DNA of 64,000 nucleotides from Bacteroidota bacterium (lineage in GTDB: Bacteria; Bacteroidota; Bacteroidia; UKL13-3), in the NCBI GenBank assembly GCA_947464275.1, contig CANHVU010000005.1:91738-155737 (forward strand). The letters run 5' to 3'. Of this stretch, positions 60,851 through 64,000 are shown piece after piece; positions within the stretch are counted from its first letter, which is position 1, and each line of letters starts with the position of its first letter. The notes beneath the pieces are model-generated. The model saw nothing but the letters and a program-made list of their open reading frames with translations. It was not told the DNA's origin and made no database searches. Made by a program: the position numbers and the translations under genes.

Positions 60851-63800
60851 TTATTTTACAATATTGATTTTATGAGTTGAAACTTTACCTTCTGTTTCAA
60901 CTTGTACTAAATAAACACCGCTAGCAAAGCTTGTTAAATCTAATTGTTTTTCAGTTAAATCTTTATGGTTCAATGTTAAAGTTTTAGCTAATACACCCAT
61001 AATATTATAAACTTTAACTGTTACATCTGCATTTGCTGTTTCCATCAATTTTAATTTTACCATTCCATTATTTGGATTTGGATAAATTGATAACACATTG
61101 TTAGCATTAACCGCATCAGCTATTGATGAGGTGCTTGACACAACATTAACAGTTCTAGTTATAATCTCAGAAATATTATTAGATAAATCTCTTACTTTAT
61201 ATTGAACAACATATAATCCTTCAATATCAGCAAAATACTCACCATTATTATTAACAGGTAAATTACTAGTAATGGTTAAGTAAGGACGCATTTTTGCATC
61301 TGAATAATAATTATCAAATAATAATACACCTGCATCCTGGTAAACCTTAAATCTCTCTAAGTTCACTGTTGAACTTCCAATTAATTTTATGGTTGGTGCT
61401 TTGGTATCGCGTACAATCACTGTACGTGTTATTGTTGCTGAATTTCCTGAACCATCTGTTACTGTATATACTATTTCATAAGTACCTAATGAATCTATAC
61501 GTACATTACTTACTTGACTTCTAAATAATGTGCTTACCGGCCAGTAATTATCACCTACTATAATATCATTTTCAGCAAATGCTTCATTTACTTCTACAAA
61601 TAATGGATTGGTTCCTACTGTGATCGTTGGATTGATTTTATCGGTTACATTTACTTGTAATCTCACCTGATTAGCACTGTTGTTTGACTGATCTTTTAAA
61701 TCATATACCACAAAATAGGTTCCTAATAAATTCTCGTTTACTTGTCCTACAAAAGTTGCATTTAACTCGTTTTTCAAATTGTAGTTATCTGATACTTCTA
61801 TGGCTTGTAATGGCTGAAACAAGGTGCCTACTTGATGTAAGTATGGATTTTGTTTTGGGGTAATTACTGGGCGTGTAGTATCTTTTACTATTATGGTTCT
61901 TTCTACATATTTGGTAAAGTTAAACGCATCTGTAATTGAGTATCTCTTTGTATAAGTACCTATCACATTTTCATTTAGGTTAGTGGTAGTTATGATGTTT
62001 TGTGATATATCGTTTCCTAAATTATCCAATGCTATTGCACCTTGGTCTACAAATGGTTGTTTAGGGTCTATACTTATAGTTGAACCACCTTTTAATGTGA
62101 TTGTTGGACCAGTACTGTTTAATTCTACTATCACTGTTCTTATCAACGTATCCGAAACATTACCTGAATAATCTAATACATAGTATTTTACTGTGTATAC
62201 ACCTATGTTAGCTAAATTAACTGTTGATACTGTTTGTACTCTACTGCTAATATTTCCTTCTATATTATCACTTGCCCTTACACTAGGATCTATAAATGGT
62301 TTGTTTATCTCTGTTCTTAGTATCGATGGGCCATTTAAAGTTATTACTGGTTTTACTAAATCGGGCACTATCGAAATATTAAAGTCTTTAAACATACCAA
62401 CTACTGAATACACTGAATTGAATTGAGTTGAATTGGCTAAATCTAATCCTACACGCATTCTGGTATTACCATATATTTGATTTGCACCTATCAATACCGT
62501 GTCGGTTATTTGTGCATTGCCATTATTGATTTTGTTTAATACCAATTCATTGGTTTCAAAGTTTGCATTTAAGTTAAAGTCTATCCATACTTTATAGTCT
62601 AAGGCTTCGCCTGAACGAGGTCTATCTAATACTATTGCATATTTGCCTCCTCTTAATATATTTCCTACTTGGGTTTTAGTATTGATGAATTGGAATGTTG
62701 GACTTGTTGGTTGTGTAAAGCTACTGTCTATTCCCGCAAATCTTACTCTGCTTATTCCCATTGTATTGTCTGCTACTGTTGAAAAAGTAGCTCCAGCTCC
62801 TGGTGTTTGGTAAGCGTTTACTTGTATAAATGCTGTTTTGGTGATTGAATCTACCCCAAAAGCATTTGTTGATGTTAAACGAACAGTATAATTTACTGGG
62901 CTAGTTAAACGTACTTCTGGATTTTGGCTTGTTGAAGTTGTTCCATTTAAATACTGAACTGCACTTGGAATAAATGTCCAACGCCATGATAATACACCAT
63001 TGGTTGTTTGGTCTTTCATTCTAAAAGTATCTGTATTAAATCCAATTACTTTATCTGCAGTAAAGCGAGCAACTGGAGGACGATTTACTGGTAAAAAGGC
63101 TACTTGTTTGCATATGGTATCGCTACCTACGCAATTATATACAGCTAAACATATCTTCCTTAAAAATGGTGAGGTAATTAAGAATGTACGTCTTGGGTTG
63201 GCTGTAATTGAATCAAAAATATTGTTTCCTTCTGTATCCCAACTATATTTCATAAGAGTACCTGTTGATTTTGAATTATAAGAAACCAATTGGTTTGAGT
63301 AAATGGTATCTGGTACTTCAAATGCTGCTGTTGGTTTTGGATATGAAGCTGCTTTGGCTTGCCATCTTATACTAAATGATGCTGAATCGTAATTAGCTGG
63401 TAACGCTGCTGTTCCTGCTTTATATCTGAAGAATACATTACTACCACCACGAATCGTTGCTTGTGCAGCTGTTAATGGTGCTTGACCTGTTGGGCCTGCT
63501 CCTATCGCTGCTAAACGTGGGGCACTTGCTGAGGTTCCGTTAAATATTTCTATACTATCAGTTGGCCACATTTTTATCCTATCTACATATAATATTACTG
63601 AATCTGCACATGGGCTGATTGTAAAGCCTGGGCAATTGGCTGGCCAACTTGTTCTTGCATAGGTTTGATATGGACCACTTATTCCATATACAAATCCTTC
63701 ATTTAAACTTGTTACTGAACTTCCTGAACCTGAACACATATAATTACCTTGAAGTACTTTTACATAATCTGATTTACAGATAGAGTCTGTTCCACGTAAG

Positions 63801-64000
63801 TTAAATACACGTAAACATACTTTAAAAATACCTGCATCAAAAGCTGCTAATCGTGGATTTGCTATATCAGCACCCGGTTGGCCTGTTCCTTTTACAAAAT
63901 AATTGGCTATTCCATTAGCTGGATCTACTATACAACTTATACATGGTGGATCTATTGTCCATTCCCACTGGGTTGGACCATTCGTACTCAAGTCTATAAA
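60851..64000 (-). CDS. Giant T9SS surface protein with PKD, CUB-like, GEVED and DUF5011 domains (partial, N-terminus beyond right edge)
   Basis: The frame is open to base 64000, giving at least 1049 residues with no true start visible. From N to C: PKD-like repeats (TQWEWTIDPPCISC; later AFEVPDTIYSNQLVSYNS and RPPVARFTADKVIGFNTDTF), a CUB-like region with CPGFTISPCADSVILYVD and DSIEIFNGTS, a GEVED-type region (DYKVWIDFNLNANFETNELV), five DUF5011/HYR-like Ig repeats (each beginning PxIT with a GxY-V-Y-V-D-SGN core, residues about 550-950), and a T9SS type A sorting domain (LSIYPNPNNGMVKLKL near the end). It is an exported adhesin-like or extracellular matrix protein anchored by T9SS. No enzymatic motif is visible. 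Confidence 0.93.
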   Translation of the reverse strand, partial: FIDLSTNGPTQWEWTIDPPCISCIVDPANGIANYFVKGTGQPGADIANPRLAAFDAGIFKVCLRVFNLRGTDSICKSDYVKVLQGNYMCSGSGSSVTSLNEGFVYGISGPYQTYARTSWPANCPGFTISPCADSVILYVDRIKMWPTDSIEIFNGTSASAPRLAAIGAGPTGQAPLTAAQATIRGGSNVFFRYKAGTAALPANYDSASFSIRWQAKAASYPKPTAAFEVPDTIYSNQLVSYNSKSTGTLMKYSWDTEGNNIFDSITANPRRTFLITSPFLRKICLAVYNCVGSDTICKQVAFLPVNRPPVARFTADKVIGFNTDTFRMKDQTTNGVLSWRWTFIPSAVQYLNGTTSTSQNPEVRLTSPVNYTVRLTSTNAFGVDSITKTAFIQVNAYQTPGAGATFSTVADNTMGISRVRFAGIDSSFTQPTSPTFQFINTKTQVGNILRGGKYAIVLDRPRSGEALDYKVWIDFNLNANFETNELVLNKINNGNAQITDTVLIGANQIYGNTRMRVGLDLANSTQFNSVYSVVGMFKDFNISIVPDLVKPVITLNGPSILRTEINKPFIDPSVRASDNIEGNISSRVQTVSTVNLANIGVYTVKYYVLDYSGNVSDTLIRTVIVELNSTGPTITLKGGSTISIDPKQPFVDQGAIALDNLGNDISQNIITTTNLNENVIGTYTKRYSITDAFNFTKYVERTIIVKDTTRPVITPKQNPYLHQVGTLFQPLQAIEVSDNYNLKNELNATFVGQVNENLLGTYFVVYDLKDQSNNSANQVRLQVNVTDKINPTITVGTNPLFVEVNEAFAENDIIVGDNYWPVSTLFRSQVSNVRIDSLGTYEIVYTVTDGSGNSATITRTVIVRDTKAPTIKLIGSSTVNLERFKVYQDAGVLLFDNYYSDAKMRPYLTITSNLPVNNNGEYFADIEGLYVVQYKVRDLSNNISEIITRTVNVVSSTSSIADAVNANNVLSIYPNPNNGMVKLKLMETANADVTVKVYNIMGVLAKTLTLNHKDLTEKQLDLTSFASGVYLVQVETEGKVSTHKINIVK

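Noticed and set aside
1..64000. CRISPR array
   Set aside because: No regularly spaced identical repeats were seen; the palindromes found are isolated or tandem pairs without uniform spacers.
1..64000. tRNA or rRNA genes
   Set aside because: No cloverleaf with GGTTCRA-type T loop and CCA-compatible acceptor, and no rRNA-like stretches, were spotted by eye; a covariance search was not possible.
1..64000. Insertion sequence or prophage
   Set aside because: No transposase, integrase or phage structural gene was recognised; the repeats near the four-helix gene lack a transposase.

Overview
The window comes from a low-GC member of the Bacteroidota (Flavobacteriia/Chitinophagia-like; species not identifiable by eye). 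Four things support this. Several secreted proteins end in a type IX secretion (T9SS) type A sorting domain. Promoter-like sites match the Bacteroidota consensus TAnnTTTG. Gene starts mostly lack a purine-rich Shine-Dalgarno. The intergenic spacers carry short palindromic and REP-like repeats. No rRNA, tRNA, CRISPR array, phage or transposase was seen. Both window ends cut genes: sufS on the left and a giant surface protein on the right.

Layout. 1-5.3 kb: SUF iron-sulfur assembly operon on the minus strand (sufB-sufC-sufD-sufS), interrupted between sufB and sufC by a frameshifted four-helix-bundle gene embedded in a TACTTAG-type repeat, and between sufD and sufS by palindromes. 5.7-9.6 kb: phosphatidylserine decarboxylase, a zeta-toxin-like kinase with a 49-residue overlapping partner, rlmN and two small accessory ORFs. 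9.9-14.8 kb: two T9SS-exported proteins, one an M36 (fungalysin) metalloprotease. 14.9-18.4 kb: housekeeping trpS, ribF, pyrR, pyrB. 18.4-19.6 kb: an XRE regulator and an orphan sorting-domain fragment. 19.6-22.9 kb: a membrane glycosyltransferase, ZIP transporter, PAP2 phosphatase and methyltransferase. 23.1-28.8 kb: a large outer-membrane barrel candidate, a frameshifted patatin phospholipase and a conserved multi-pass membrane protein.

29.1-41.5 kb is an exopolysaccharide locus. Eight minus-strand genes with gaps of 47 bp or less encode, in transcription order, a half-length TolC-like protein, a Wzc/GumC-like co-polymerase with a degenerate kinase domain, a Wzx flippase, a Wzy polymerase/ligase and four glycosyltransferases. 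A divergent pair (glycosyltransferase and hexapeptide acyltransferase) lies beside it. No Wza-type OPX protein and no initiating sugar-phosphate transferase lie in the window.

41.5-64 kb is mostly housekeeping and envelope genes: a cytochrome c lipoprotein, a lipid kinase, an ECF sigma/anti-sigma pair divergent from a MuiA-like protein, an iron alcohol dehydrogenase, a cyclophilin, a leucine-rich-repeat protein kinase, a cold shock protein, fhs, queG, a Bax inhibitor-1 protein, an Ldh-type dehydrogenase, maf, a Ppx/GppA phosphatase, and a PKD/GEVED/DUF5011 mosaic surface protein. Strong hairpin-plus-T-tract terminators separate many of these units. I found no convincing wholly new system. The most unusual items are the LRR-kinase fusion, the zeta-kinase pair, the Wza-less polysaccharide locus with a decayed kinase domain, and the repeat-embedded four-helix gene inside the suf operon.
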